IMG/VR virus record: IMGVR_UViG_3300020200_000163
Coordinates: 1 to 25,148 of that record
Strand: one strand, 5' to 3'
Source of the DNA: a virus
DNA length: 25,148 nucleotides
Shown here: positions 8,837-16,440 of the stretch, one piece after another
Layout: each line of letters begins with the position of its first letter
How positions within the stretch are numbered: position 1 is the stretch's first letter
Made by a program: the position numbers and the translations under genes
Notes under the pieces: generated by a model
The model's database searches: none
The model's input: only the letters and a program-made list of their open reading frames with translations
Told to the model about the DNA's origin: nothing

Positions 8837-8848
8837 TATTTATAAATA
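8837..8848 (-). promoter_or_regulatory. Promoter-like TATTTATAAATA before the tail tube gene
   Basis: On the minus strand this 12-base element contains both the local TATTTATA core and TATAAATA, which is identical to the T4 late promoter core. It ends 38 nt upstream of the tube ATG. It lies in a 116-nt gene-free stretch (8800-8915) that is otherwise very A/T-rich and holds no ORF or strong hairpin. Late-promoter function is inferred from the match to the T4 core and from the structural gene downstream. Confidence 0.45.
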
Positions 8849-8915
8849 TATTCAGTTAAATTTTTTCTCTTTACTTTTCTTTTTTTTTTATTTAAATTTC
8901 TACTAGAGCTTTTAA

Positions 8916-9734
8916 TTAATATAGTTTTTTAACTCCTCCTGTAGTTGAGTAGGTCTTTAACATAGGTTCATCTTCAAAACGACTTTTAATTGTTTCTACG
9001 TTTCTTATATCGTCATCAGAAAAACCAATACTAGGTAATTCAAAATTATTTGATATTTTGTTCTTTAAATATGCTTTTTTACTAATATATTCTGAAACAT
9101 TTTTAATATACTGAATAAAATCTTTCATAGCTTTAACCTTACCTTCTTCAGGATTAGTTGCGGAACCCTCACCATAACTTACAGGGTGAAATCTACATAA
9201 ATCTAAATACTCATTGATTAATTCTTTAGTGGATAATTTTTCTTCATCGGTTAAATCCCTATATTTTTTAAGGTTTTTAATTAACTCTTTTGAATTTATC
9301 CCTCCTCTGTTTGAAGCAATTAGGTTATAAACCGCTTCTTTTAGAATACTTGGGGTATGTCCTCTGGCAGTTATTATTGAAAAGATTGAACCGTTATTAA
9401 TTGCCTCTACAAAGTCTCCCCAAGCGGGTCCTGTTTTAGCAATCATTGAATCAACAACAAATTGTTTGTCCCCTTTCACACCAAAGTATCTAAACGGGTC
9501 TTCTGCGAATCCTACAATTGTGTGACCTTCATATTCGAAAGGGTCTTTACCAATTTGAGTTCTATATTCGGCAAAATCCTCGGTTGACATCCCAACCTCT
9601 TTATCGTTATCATCTTTTAATATTATTTGTGTTGGCATTGTCATAATATTATCATCCCAATCAAACGCATAATATTTCATATCAGGTGTTCCTGATTCAT
9701 TAATACCCTCAACAATATATTTTCTATCTATCAT
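8916..9734 (-). CDS. HAD-superfamily phosphatase-like protein in the tail gene cluster
   Basis: This 272-residue protein has the signature motifs of haloacid dehalogenase hydrolases. Motif I is YAFDWDDN (nucleophile D25, acid/base D27), motif II is the threonine of SIITARG (T122), the motif III lysine is probably K199 or K201 (GKVKAMKDF), and motif IV is GFSDDDIRN (D240-D242). The family hydrolyses phosphomonoesters through an aspartyl-phosphate; the substrate cannot be told from sequence. The first 20 residues (KYIVEGINESGTPD) precede the fold and contain IVE-G and INE-S, which fit the T4 prohead protease cleavage pattern. The gene lies between sheath and tube but follows a terminator and has A/T-rich leader DNA, so it is probably separately expressed. 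Nucleotide or polynucleotide 3'-phosphatase activity is possible but unproven. Confidence 0.7.
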   Translation of the reverse strand: MIDRKYIVEGINESGTPDMKYYAFDWDDNIMTMPTQIILKDDNDKEVGMSTEDFAEYRTQIGKDPFEYEGHTIVGFAEDPFRYFGVKGDKQFVVDSMIAKTGPAWGDFVEAINNGSIFSIITARGHTPSILKEAVYNLIASNRGGINSKELIKNLKKYRDLTDEEKLSTKELINEYLDLCRFHPVSYGEGSATNPEEGKVKAMKDFIQYIKNVSEYISKKAYLKNKISNNFELPSIGFSDDDIRNVETIKSRFEDEPMLKTYSTTGGVKKLY

Positions 9735-9780
9735 ATTATATTAATAAATAATGATGAGCCGATTTTTTAACCGACTCACC
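9735..9780 (-). terminator. Terminator hairpin after the sheath gene
   Basis: The minus-strand RNA can form a 12-bp stem between GGUGAGUCGGUU (9780-9769) and AAUCGGCUCAUC (9764-9753), closing a loop of four A. Three pairs are G-U on the minus strand and would be A-C mismatches on the plus strand, so the structure was maintained for minus-strand RNA. It begins 11 nt past the sheath stop codon and is followed by the U-rich AUUAUUUAUU. It probably ends the sheath transcript before the HAD gene. Confidence 0.7.
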
Positions 9781-9790
9781 ACATTTTTTA

Positions 9791-12700
9791 TTAGATATTA
9801 TCAAACGATGCCCCTGTTGGAGTAATGTAGAATGTAATGTCTATGAATTCTAACGATTTAGTAGGTTTGATATAAATCTTACCTGTTAATTGGTTTCTAT
9901 CTAAATCTGCAGGGTCTGAAGAAACATTTACACGGAAATCGTATAAACCTCGGTCTCTTCTGATTGCATCTAATATAGGGTTAACCGCATCTAAGAAATC
10001 TTGTCTTACTTTCTCATCGTTTTGTTCAAACAATAATCTTACAGAAACCGCAGATATTAATTTACGAGCTTGTAATAATAATCTTCTAACATTGATTCTG
10101 TCAAGTGCAGATTCTCTAATTTGTAAAGTTTTATTACCCCAAATTACAGTACCTACGTCAGAGAAAGTTGCAATTGGGTTGATTCTTCCTTTATATAATA
10201 CATCTCTATCTTCTTGAGTAAGTTTCTTTCTCGCTTTGATAGCGTTTACAATACCTCTTGTGTAACCCGCCGCGGCGAACCAAGGGAATGCGATGTTATC
10301 CGTTAACGCTAAGTTCCTCGTTACTTCCGCAGTTGGTGGGATGTAAATTTGTGTGTTATTAACGGTATCTCTTGTAAGTACCCAAGGGTAATATGTTGCG
10401 GTATAGTTAGAGTCTAAACCTGCCTCCTCAAGATTATCTACCGCTTCTTGTGGGTAAATAAAGTCTAATTGGTCACCCGTAGATGGTACAAACATATTGT
10501 AGTCAGGGGTTGTACAAATATAGACTGAATCCGCTCTATCGTTCTCGACCATATCTATAGCGTCTTCAACTAAGTTTGAGTGATTGACGTAATCAATACC
10601 AGGTGTAACAAATACGTTAATATTAACCGCTTCAGGATTTGCAAAAGACCTTTGACCTAATAAGTATGCGTAATAGTCGGTGTTCGCCCAATCTTGTGTG
10701 TTGTCACCAACAGTAATTTGTTTAAACGCACCCCAACCTGTAGCACTTGGGTATTTAAATGATGGACATGACCCTTTTCTATAACCTGGTTGTCCTAATG
10801 CAAATTTATCTCCATTAGTTCTACTCTCTCTATAAATGTCCCATCCGTCAAAACCACCTGAACATAGTAAACTAAATTTACGTGCAAACAATCTAAAATA
10901 TGGGTTAGAAGAATCTTCAGGGTCTGTTGTAAATGGTGCAGAACCTACAAAGAATGCTGGTGTACCACTTGTAATGAAACCATTACCAATTGTTATACCT
11001 GAAGCATTTATGTCCATGTGGAAACCTCTCGATTTATAGAACCAATCATCACCTGTTACATCAGTACAAATATCTAATGGTAGTTGTTTACCTTTATATG
11101 AATAAAAATCAACGTCAAATCCTACTGTATCTGAGATACCTAAGTATGTTCTTCTAATGTTATCACCCGCACTTCTTACGATATCATCAGCTCCTGAAGA
11201 CAAACCAAAAGGTGGGTTATATACAACTTCACCAGGGAAGTCATATTTAGTTTTATAGATAGGGAATGGAGGTCTTACACCCGCGTATTCTCTAAATTGG
11301 TATCCCTCAAATCCACAAGGTAAAGCGTCTACAGGAGCGTCCTCGTTTATCTCAACCATAATATATTTAGAATTTAACGCGTACTCACCGTCAACAGTTC
11401 CTATTTTTTTAGCAATAAAGTTATTTTGGCCTGGGTCCATTGAACAGTTAGTAAACTTTTCGATAACTGAAGGGGCAGCATCTGAGTCAAAGAAATCTCT
11501 AACAATCACATCAAATGTTCCATTACTGAATGAAATATTTGCGATTGATATTTTAACTTCTATGTTAGCCTCGTTACCATCAGCAATTGTTGTGAATTTA
11601 AATAATTTATAAACTTTGTTACCTCTTAATTCAGACACAACCCAAGGGGACATCGGTGATTGGTATTTTTCTAAATACCATGCGATTGATGTTGGGTCAT
11701 TTCCTTGTCTAGCATTTGGTAATGCAGTTAATTCACAATTTAATCCTCTAATATAACCTTTTCTCCACGCGTAGTTTAATAATGCTTGGAATCTTTCCTC
11801 AACAAATAACGGTACTACATCTTTAGGTTTTGCGAAGTTAGACGAACCAAATACTTTAGTTAAGTATTTAGTATCTGAATTAGAAAACGATGTTTCAAAG
11901 AAGAATTTCTCACCATTTTTATTTGTAACATTTAAACCGAAAGTTGAGTAAGGGTTTTTAGTAACTCCTGAATATTCATTACCACAAACCATTTCAACAT
12001 CTGTTAACCCTGAAACTTCATATACCGCGCCGTCATCAGTGCCATAAGTTGCTAAACCTCTAGAACGTAATGTTGCAATTACTAAATCATCATAGTCAGT
12101 GTATGCAGTACCTGAATAGATATACAATCTACCAATTAACTTACCTGTATAACAATTAACAGGTTTAGCAGTTGTTGTTGTAGTAGTTGATGTTGGGATT
12201 GGTGTAACACAAGGGTTAGTAGTTGTAGTAGTTGTTGAAGGTGTTAATGTTGTAGTGGTCGTTACAGGAATTAATGCCAAATCAGTAACAATACTCCAAA
12301 ACGAATAACCACTATAAAGTGCATTACCTATATTATCAAAAGTTGCATAATACCAAGGGTCGTTAACTGACGCTGAAAAATTTATTAATGAAGAACTAAC
12401 ATTGTCAACACCAAAAACATTAGTTTCTGCGGTAAACACTGGTGATAATGTATCATAAGTTTCACCTGAAATCGCTCCGTAATAATATATTGAAGATGTT
12501 TCTAATGTATTATCAGTTAAGATATCAATAATTTGACTTGTCATATCACCATATATTGTTGACGTACTACCATCAAATTTTTCATAGGGTAAATTCATCT
12601 TTTCAGCAATTTCATCAGGTATTTGTGATGGGTTGATAAATTTAATACTGTCCACACTATTAGTACAACCTGTGAAATCAATTGAGTAGTCAATTGTTAA

Positions 12701-13120
12701 GTAATCATTACATTTAGGTTCACAATTCTCAATAACAGGGTCTTCACAATAAAACCCTACAGTTGATGGGTCAACATTTGCCTTTGTTGATATAGTCCAT
12801 GAAGGACCCGCATCATAACCTGATAAACCTAAAACTCTCGTTACAAACAATTGGTTAGATTGTTGTAAATATGATTTTGCAATATAAGCCCCCTCATATT
12901 TAGGTATTTGTGTATTAATGAATTTTTCAGGGGATACTCCTCCAAAAAATGTAGTGAATTCATCAAAGTTTCTAATAAAGATTGGTTCGAATGCTGGACC
13001 TTTTAAAGTCTCACCAACGATACCTAACGTTGTAACCCCAACACTTTGGGCTACGAAACTTAAATCAACCTCAGATGTATACACTCCAGGAGATACGAAT
13101 ACTTTGTTGTTAGATGCCAT
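9791..13120 (-). CDS. Contractile tail sheath protein (gp18-like), enlarged
   Basis: This 1109-residue protein starts MASNNKVFVSPGVYTSEVDL and has the sheath N-terminal domain (SVGVTTLGIVGETLKGPAF, then a FDEFTTFFGG motif). The conserved C-terminal domain has RINVRRLLLQARKLISAVSV, NPILDAIRRDRGLYDFRV and KPTKSLEFIDITFYI. Sheath subunits form the contracting outer tail layer that drives the tube into the host. T4 gp18 is 659 residues; the excess lies between about residues 110 and 700. It includes a Cys-containing stretch (125-152), a Thr-rich linker (286-320) and an inserted domain after it (CYTGKLIGRLYIYSG onward), probably displayed on the tail surface. A terminator follows the gene. Upstream are TATAAATA (13208-13201) and GATAAATA-like sites, but no Shine-Dalgarno. 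Confidence 0.92.
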   Translation of the reverse strand: MASNNKVFVSPGVYTSEVDLSFVAQSVGVTTLGIVGETLKGPAFEPIFIRNFDEFTTFFGGVSPEKFINTQIPKYEGAYIAKSYLQQSNQLFVTRVLGLSGYDAGPSWTISTKANVDPSTVGFYCEDPVIENCEPKCNDYLTIDYSIDFTGCTNSVDSIKFINPSQIPDEIAEKMNLPYEKFDGSTSTIYGDMTSQIIDILTDNTLETSSIYYYGAISGETYDTLSPVFTAETNVFGVDNVSSSLINFSASVNDPWYYATFDNIGNALYSGYSFWSIVTDLALIPVTTTTTLTPSTTTTTTNPCVTPIPTSTTTTTTAKPVNCYTGKLIGRLYIYSGTAYTDYDDLVIATLRSRGLATYGTDDGAVYEVSGLTDVEMVCGNEYSGVTKNPYSTFGLNVTNKNGEKFFFETSFSNSDTKYLTKVFGSSNFAKPKDVVPLFVEERFQALLNYAWRKGYIRGLNCELTALPNARQGNDPTSIAWYLEKYQSPMSPWVVSELRGNKVYKLFKFTTIADGNEANIEVKISIANISFSNGTFDVIVRDFFDSDAAPSVIEKFTNCSMDPGQNNFIAKKIGTVDGEYALNSKYIMVEINEDAPVDALPCGFEGYQFREYAGVRPPFPIYKTKYDFPGEVVYNPPFGLSSGADDIVRSAGDNIRRTYLGISDTVGFDVDFYSYKGKQLPLDICTDVTGDDWFYKSRGFHMDINASGITIGNGFITSGTPAFFVGSAPFTTDPEDSSNPYFRLFARKFSLLCSGGFDGWDIYRESRTNGDKFALGQPGYRKGSCPSFKYPSATGWGAFKQITVGDNTQDWANTDYYAYLLGQRSFANPEAVNINVFVTPGIDYVNHSNLVEDAIDMVENDRADSVYICTTPDYNMFVPSTGDQLDFIYPQEAVDNLEEAGLDSNYTATYYPWVLTRDTVNNTQIYIPPTAEVTRNLALTDNIAFPWFAAAGYTRGIVNAIKARKKLTQEDRDVLYKGRINPIATFSDVGTVIWGNKTLQIRESALDRINVRRLLLQARKLISAVSVRLLFEQNDEKVRQDFLDAVNPILDAIRRDRGLYDFRVNVSSDPADLDRNQLTGKIYIKPTKSLEFIDITFYITPTGASFDNI
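12161..12265 (-). repeat. Thr-rich simple-sequence linker inside the sheath gene
   Basis: The stretch encodes sheath residues 286-320: VTTTTTLTPSTTTTTT, then NPCVTPIPTS, then TTTTTTAKP. At DNA level it is a run of ACA/ACT/ACC codons with near-repeats on both sides of the NPC sequence. It separates the N-terminal sheath part from an inserted domain and is probably an extended, flexible, exposed linker. Similar Thr/Pro linkers occur in the large baseplate protein and in the protein at the right edge. Confidence 0.75.
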
Positions 13121-13200
13121 TATTTTTTTAATTTAGCTTGTTAATTTATTTTATTGATAAATATTCACTAAAAAACCAAAATACTTTACTTTCTTGCAAC

Positions 13201-13212
13201 TATTTATAAATT
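13201..13212. promoter_or_regulatory. Bidirectional promoter-like element between the sheath and RHH-like genes
   Basis: The sequence TATTTATAAATT reads TATTTATA on the plus strand, 34 nt before the small plus-strand gene. On the minus strand it reads TATAAATA, the T4 late core, 80 nt before the sheath ATG. A second minus-strand near-match, ATATTTATCA (13161-13152), is closer to the sheath gene. Either could drive the sheath gene; function is inferred from motif recurrence. Confidence 0.35.
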
Positions 13213-13242
13213 GGGTAGAATAAATTCTGCCTTTTTTCTACT

Positions 13243-13407
13243 ATGTCTAAAGAGGTTAAAAAGATAAAGAATTTAAAGATATCAACCGAGGTTCACGACC
13301 TATTAAAAAAGTATTGTGAAAAACACGGTATTAAAATGTATCGTTTCTTAGAAAAGATGATTACTGAAAAATGTAAAGAAAAGAAAGATATTTACGGAGA
13401 GAATTAA
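13243..13407 (+). CDS. Small ribbon-helix-helix-like protein
   Basis: A 54-codon plus-strand gene starts at an ATG and encodes a protein beginning MSKEVKKIKNLKISTEVHDL, followed by a LKKYCEKHGIKMYRFLEKMI stretch and a charged tail. The order is that of ribbon-helix-helix DNA-binding proteins: a short basic strand (KNLKIS), a helix starting TEVHDLLKKYCEKHG, then a second helix MYRFLEKMITEKC. Such proteins bind DNA as dimers and often act as repressors. The gene is oriented opposite to all surrounding genes, fills the gap between the tail-completion and sheath genes, and ends head-on with the tail-completion gene, the two stop codons sharing TTAA. It has a promoter-like core 34 nt upstream. Function is inferred from pattern alone. 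Confidence 0.65.
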   Translation: MSKEVKKIKNLKISTEVHDLLKKYCEKHGIKMYRFLEKMITEKCKEKKDIYGEN

Positions 13408-14441
13408 ATTAAGATTCCGTATATGAATATTTTAGATTCTGAATTAACATTGGTTTTATTAATAACAAATTTAAGAATATCATTGGTATTGATTTGTATA
13501 TCCGTAATATCAGTACCATAATAATTGTTGTTTATAAACACATCATATTCACTGATATTTTCAGAACCAACTATTTTAATATCGGCAACATAATCAAAAA
13601 CTTGTGATATAGTATCATTACCGATAACAAATAAAACTTCATTAGGTTCCTTTTCAATATTAGAATTCATCTTCACTTGCCTTCTTGATGTTTTAGTATC
13701 AACCTCAACAACCTGTAGTAATCTAGTTACTGCTGGAGAAATTTCAAATTCATCCTCATCAATTAAAAAACCTAACATTGTAAATTCGTAAGTTTGTATA
13801 TAATATTTTCTTTTCTCAATGTCCATAACAGATTCGTCAGAAATATTACCCATGACAATAGGAATGTAGTGACCTTTAATAACTTGGTACGCTTGTTTTG
13901 ATGCAAATTTTTCTATCACAATCTGATTGAATCTATTAAGTTCCCTCATTCTATTACAAACTATCTTAACTTGATAAGTTATATCCACAGGAACAGGTTG
14001 GGGTATCTTATAAATGTCCATACCTGCTCTTTGACCGTCCCAAGTTGGTACTTGAGCATAAAAATATTGTCTTCTATTAGGAATGTTGTATAGAACCGCA
14101 GGATTGGTCCCAAATTTAACTTCAGGAACTCTTATTACTGTCAGAAATGGAGGTTCGGCATTTTTATCTATATTTTGAAAATCCCAAGTTTCAACAAACT
14201 GAGACCAATTTTGTGTTGTGATTATTATATCGACCATTGGTATGGTAGTTCCCTCAACAACACACTTTAATTCTTCTTTAACAAATTCTAAAAATCCTTT
14301 ATCTAAATCGGCATGTAAAATTGATTTAGGTAAATAGGTACCGTCCTTATTAATTTTATCTAATAATTCTTGTCTTCTAGGTAACAAAGTTTTAGACTCT
14401 GTTAATGGAATATATTTTTTTATTTTCTTTGGTAACGGCAT
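13404..14441 (-). CDS. Tail completion / sheath terminator protein (gp15-like)
   Basis: This 345-residue protein has a basic N-terminus (MPLPKKIKKYIPLTESKTLL). It is followed by a mixed alpha/beta domain with ITYQVKIVCNRMRELNRFNQ, KFASKQAYQVIKGHYIPIVM and SDESVMDIEKRKYYIQTYEF. These stretches resemble proteins annotated as tail terminator or proximal sheath stabiliser in large T4-like phages (T4 gp15 is 272 residues). The C-terminal ~90 residues form an extra beta-rich domain (VLFVIGNDTISQVFDYVADI). Such a protein would cap the tail tube and sheath and join the tail to the neck. The gene is third in a tight operon: its ATG lies one base past the TAA of the nuclease-like gene, and it is followed by the sheath gene, as in the T4 order 13-14-15-18-19. 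Confidence 0.55.
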   Translation of the reverse strand: MPLPKKIKKYIPLTESKTLLPRRQELLDKINKDGTYLPKSILHADLDKGFLEFVKEELKCVVEGTTIPMVDIIITTQNWSQFVETWDFQNIDKNAEPPFLTVIRVPEVKFGTNPAVLYNIPNRRQYFYAQVPTWDGQRAGMDIYKIPQPVPVDITYQVKIVCNRMRELNRFNQIVIEKFASKQAYQVIKGHYIPIVMGNISDESVMDIEKRKYYIQTYEFTMLGFLIDEDEFEISPAVTRLLQVVEVDTKTSRRQVKMNSNIEKEPNEVLFVIGNDTISQVFDYVADIKIVGSENISEYDVFINNNYYGTDITDIQINTNDILKFVINKTNVNSESKIFIYGILI

Positions 14442-14442
14442 C

Positions 14443-15888
14443 TTATTCTATTATTAACGGTTCTTCTTTAAAAACAACTCTTGTTTTACTAATCACTGTA
14501 TAATCTTTGTTATCAAATATTAATGTTTTTGATTTACTTGAGAACGCAATTTTATCTACAGATTTTTTTGTTGTGTAATCTCTCATACCATAAGTACTAA
14601 CACTGTAAAGACCATCGTTAACAATAAACCCCTTTAATGGTTTAATTTGGTAATTAACACCATCAATTGTAACGTCAACACCTAACCACCTATCCATCTT
14701 AGAACCATGAGGATAATAAATGATATTAGAAGACCCAACCTTGTCTAAAAAGTTATTAACAGACATTTTTTCCAATTCTAAACCATTTTTTATGGAGCTC
14801 CATTGTCTATCAACTAACATTTGTGTGTATTCTTCATTTTTAAATAAATCGGACATCCATTCGATGATATCGTTAATATTTTTTCCTGATTTTATATCGT
14901 CAAAATATTTTAAGTAAATTAAACTATGTATTTCATCTTTAGTATCAAAATAATTCATAATTGACCAATCCTCTTCAGAGTTCCCCATTTTTTCACCTAT
15001 AGTGTACACACCTCTTAAACCTGGAGTATATAAACTATCTCCTTTATTCCAATTATCAGGAAAGGCCATTTCTAAAGACTGTCTTACGTTTGACGGAGTA
15101 ATCCCAATTGAAGAGGATAATTTAGAATGATTAGTCATACTAAAATTAGGATTTAAACTATCCATAGTTGATTTACTAATAAAGGCAACCCCCTCATCTT
15201 GATTTATAGTAATATCTTCTTTATTAAATTCAAAATCACCATCGCTACCATACATCTTAATTTTGTTAGGTATTGGTGAGCCATCAACAACGGGAACTAT
15301 CTTATTAAAATAATACCTTTTGGTGTTGAACTTTTCAAAAAGACCCATTGTCAAATATGTGTATTTTGTTGGTTGTTCTTCTTCAGATTCTTTAATTATT
15401 TTCGATTTGATTTCATTAATTACAAAAATTTTATTTTTATGATTAATCATATCGACCTCTTTCGCTTTATATACAGGTTCTTTACTATTTTTATAAACAA
15501 ACGAATCGTATTTGTATGGGTCGTATGTAATTACTTTATCCGATTTTTCATCGGGTATTTTATTACAAGGAAACTCACAATAATCTTCTAATTTACCAAT
15601 TACAAAAGCATGAACATTTTTTCTTTTTTCATTTCTAACTTTTTCTTTACCACCTCCTCGAACTCTAAACTCAACATCTTTAAGTTTAACGTAATCGGCG
15701 TGTAAAATAACTTTAGATTTATATGTAACAGAAAATGTATGTTTGTGTAAATTATAATAAACCATTACGTTTTTACCGATATAATCTTCTTCAGAATTGT
15801 TATGACCACATTTATCACAAGTAACCTTACCTGAATTAACTCTTTCAAGTAATTTTAATATTTGAGTTTCTGTTAGTACTATTTTCAT
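14443..15888 (-). CDS. Nuclease-like protein with N-terminal Zn-site and KNVHAFV-type domain
   Basis: This 481-residue protein starts with a helical tag (KIVLTETQILKLLER), then CDKCGHNN (C24, C27). Residues about 41-103 carry YYNLHKHTFSV, VILHADYVKLKDVEFRV and RKNVHAFVIGKL, a pattern I recognise as a small phage/bacterial domain of unknown function; C104 and C108 follow. Residues about 255-470 match the C-terminal module of the superoxide dismutase fusion at 18266-19804: AFPDNW, GLRGVYTIGE and SIMNYFDT, then GVDVTIDGVNYQIKPL and LIFDNKDYTV. The D405, Q414 and K416 triad resembles a PD-(D/E)XK nuclease core in its Q-x-K form. The ATG overlaps the upstream stop (ATGA) and the gene lies between neck and tail-completion genes, so a virion-associated or DNA-end-handling role is possible. 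No activity can be assigned with certainty. Confidence 0.6.
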   Translation of the reverse strand: MKIVLTETQILKLLERVNSGKVTCDKCGHNNSEEDYIGKNVMVYYNLHKHTFSVTYKSKVILHADYVKLKDVEFRVRGGGKEKVRNEKRKNVHAFVIGKLEDYCEFPCNKIPDEKSDKVITYDPYKYDSFVYKNSKEPVYKAKEVDMINHKNKIFVINEIKSKIIKESEEEQPTKYTYLTMGLFEKFNTKRYYFNKIVPVVDGSPIPNKIKMYGSDGDFEFNKEDITINQDEGVAFISKSTMDSLNPNFSMTNHSKLSSSIGITPSNVRQSLEMAFPDNWNKGDSLYTPGLRGVYTIGEKMGNSEEDWSIMNYFDTKDEIHSLIYLKYFDDIKSGKNINDIIEWMSDLFKNEEYTQMLVDRQWSSIKNGLELEKMSVNNFLDKVGSSNIIYYPHGSKMDRWLGVDVTIDGVNYQIKPLKGFIVNDGLYSVSTYGMRDYTTKKSVDKIAFSSKSKTLIFDNKDYTVISKTRVVFKEEPLIIE

Positions 15889-16400
15889 AATCCTCTAAAT
15901 TCATTATCGGTTACTGCAGAACCCATAATAGTTCTATAGTACGGTTTGTATCCCGCGTAATTATGTTTATTATCTGAAATTACCCTACCATCATTGTTAA
16001 CAACATAGTATCTAACTCTATCTTCAGTTTCATAATAACCAAGGTAATCACCATGACTTATGTCTACACCAAGTTCCTCCAAGTGTTTAGTATAAACTGA
16101 AACCTTTATATTACCTGGCTCAAATTGGTTAACTTTAGAAGTTCCAATATTTTTATTTTCAGGGGCCATTATTTGAACATAACCTTTAAATTCGACAGGA
16201 GGTAAAAATTTAATCCCGTCTTTTAAAGATTCTCCGTATACATCATCAGTTTTAGTTTTGATTCTATCAATTCTGTATAATACTAAAGTAAAATTCATGT
16301 CACCATATAACCATTCTTCACCTATAGATAAATCTAAGTTATAATCATCGGAACCAAAAAATTTTCCTACTCTTGTTATTGGGACTTTATTATTCATCAT
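15885..16400 (-). CDS. Neck / head-tail connector protein (possibly gp14-like)
   Basis: This 171-residue protein has a motif series typical of phage neck proteins: EEWLYGDMNFTLVLYRIDRI, TDDVYGES, KFLPPVEF, MAPENK, DISHGDYLGYYE and KHNYAGYKPYYRTIMG, ending EFRGL. The DDVYGE and GDY segments recall the gp14 neck family of T4-like phages, although T4 gp14 is longer (256 residues). The gene is first in a three-gene operon with the nuclease-like and tail-completion genes. It overlaps the next gene by ATGA and is divergent from the helicase gene across 40 nt. Its position before a gp15-like gene and the sheath agrees with a neck role. Exact equivalence is uncertain. Confidence 0.5.
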   Translation of the reverse strand: MMNNKVPITRVGKFFGSDDYNLDLSIGEEWLYGDMNFTLVLYRIDRIKTKTDDVYGESLKDGIKFLPPVEFKGYVQIMAPENKNIGTSKVNQFEPGNIKVSVYTKHLEELGVDISHGDYLGYYETEDRVRYYVVNNDGRVISDNKHNYAGYKPYYRTIMGSAVTDNEFRGL

Positions 16401-16440
16401 TGATAAATATCTAAATAATTATTATTTTTATAGATATATA
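16401..16440. promoter_or_regulatory. Divergent promoter region between neck operon and helicase
   Basis: This 40-nt A/T-only region separates two divergent start codons and contains an inverted repeat, ATATCTA (16407-16413) and TAGATAT (16431-16437). Each gene therefore sees nearly the same sequence just before its ATG: TTTATAGATATATA before the helicase gene and TTTAGATATTTATCA before the neck gene. The plus-strand version recurs before the superoxide dismutase fusion (TTTATAGATATAT at 18240-18252). Both promoters must lie here or inside the opposite gene. Confidence 0.45.

Noticed and set aside
12161-12265. Tandem repeat or CRISPR-like array in the sheath gene
   Set aside because: The repeats are Thr codon runs in frame, with no constant repeat unit or spacers. 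They are a protein linker.
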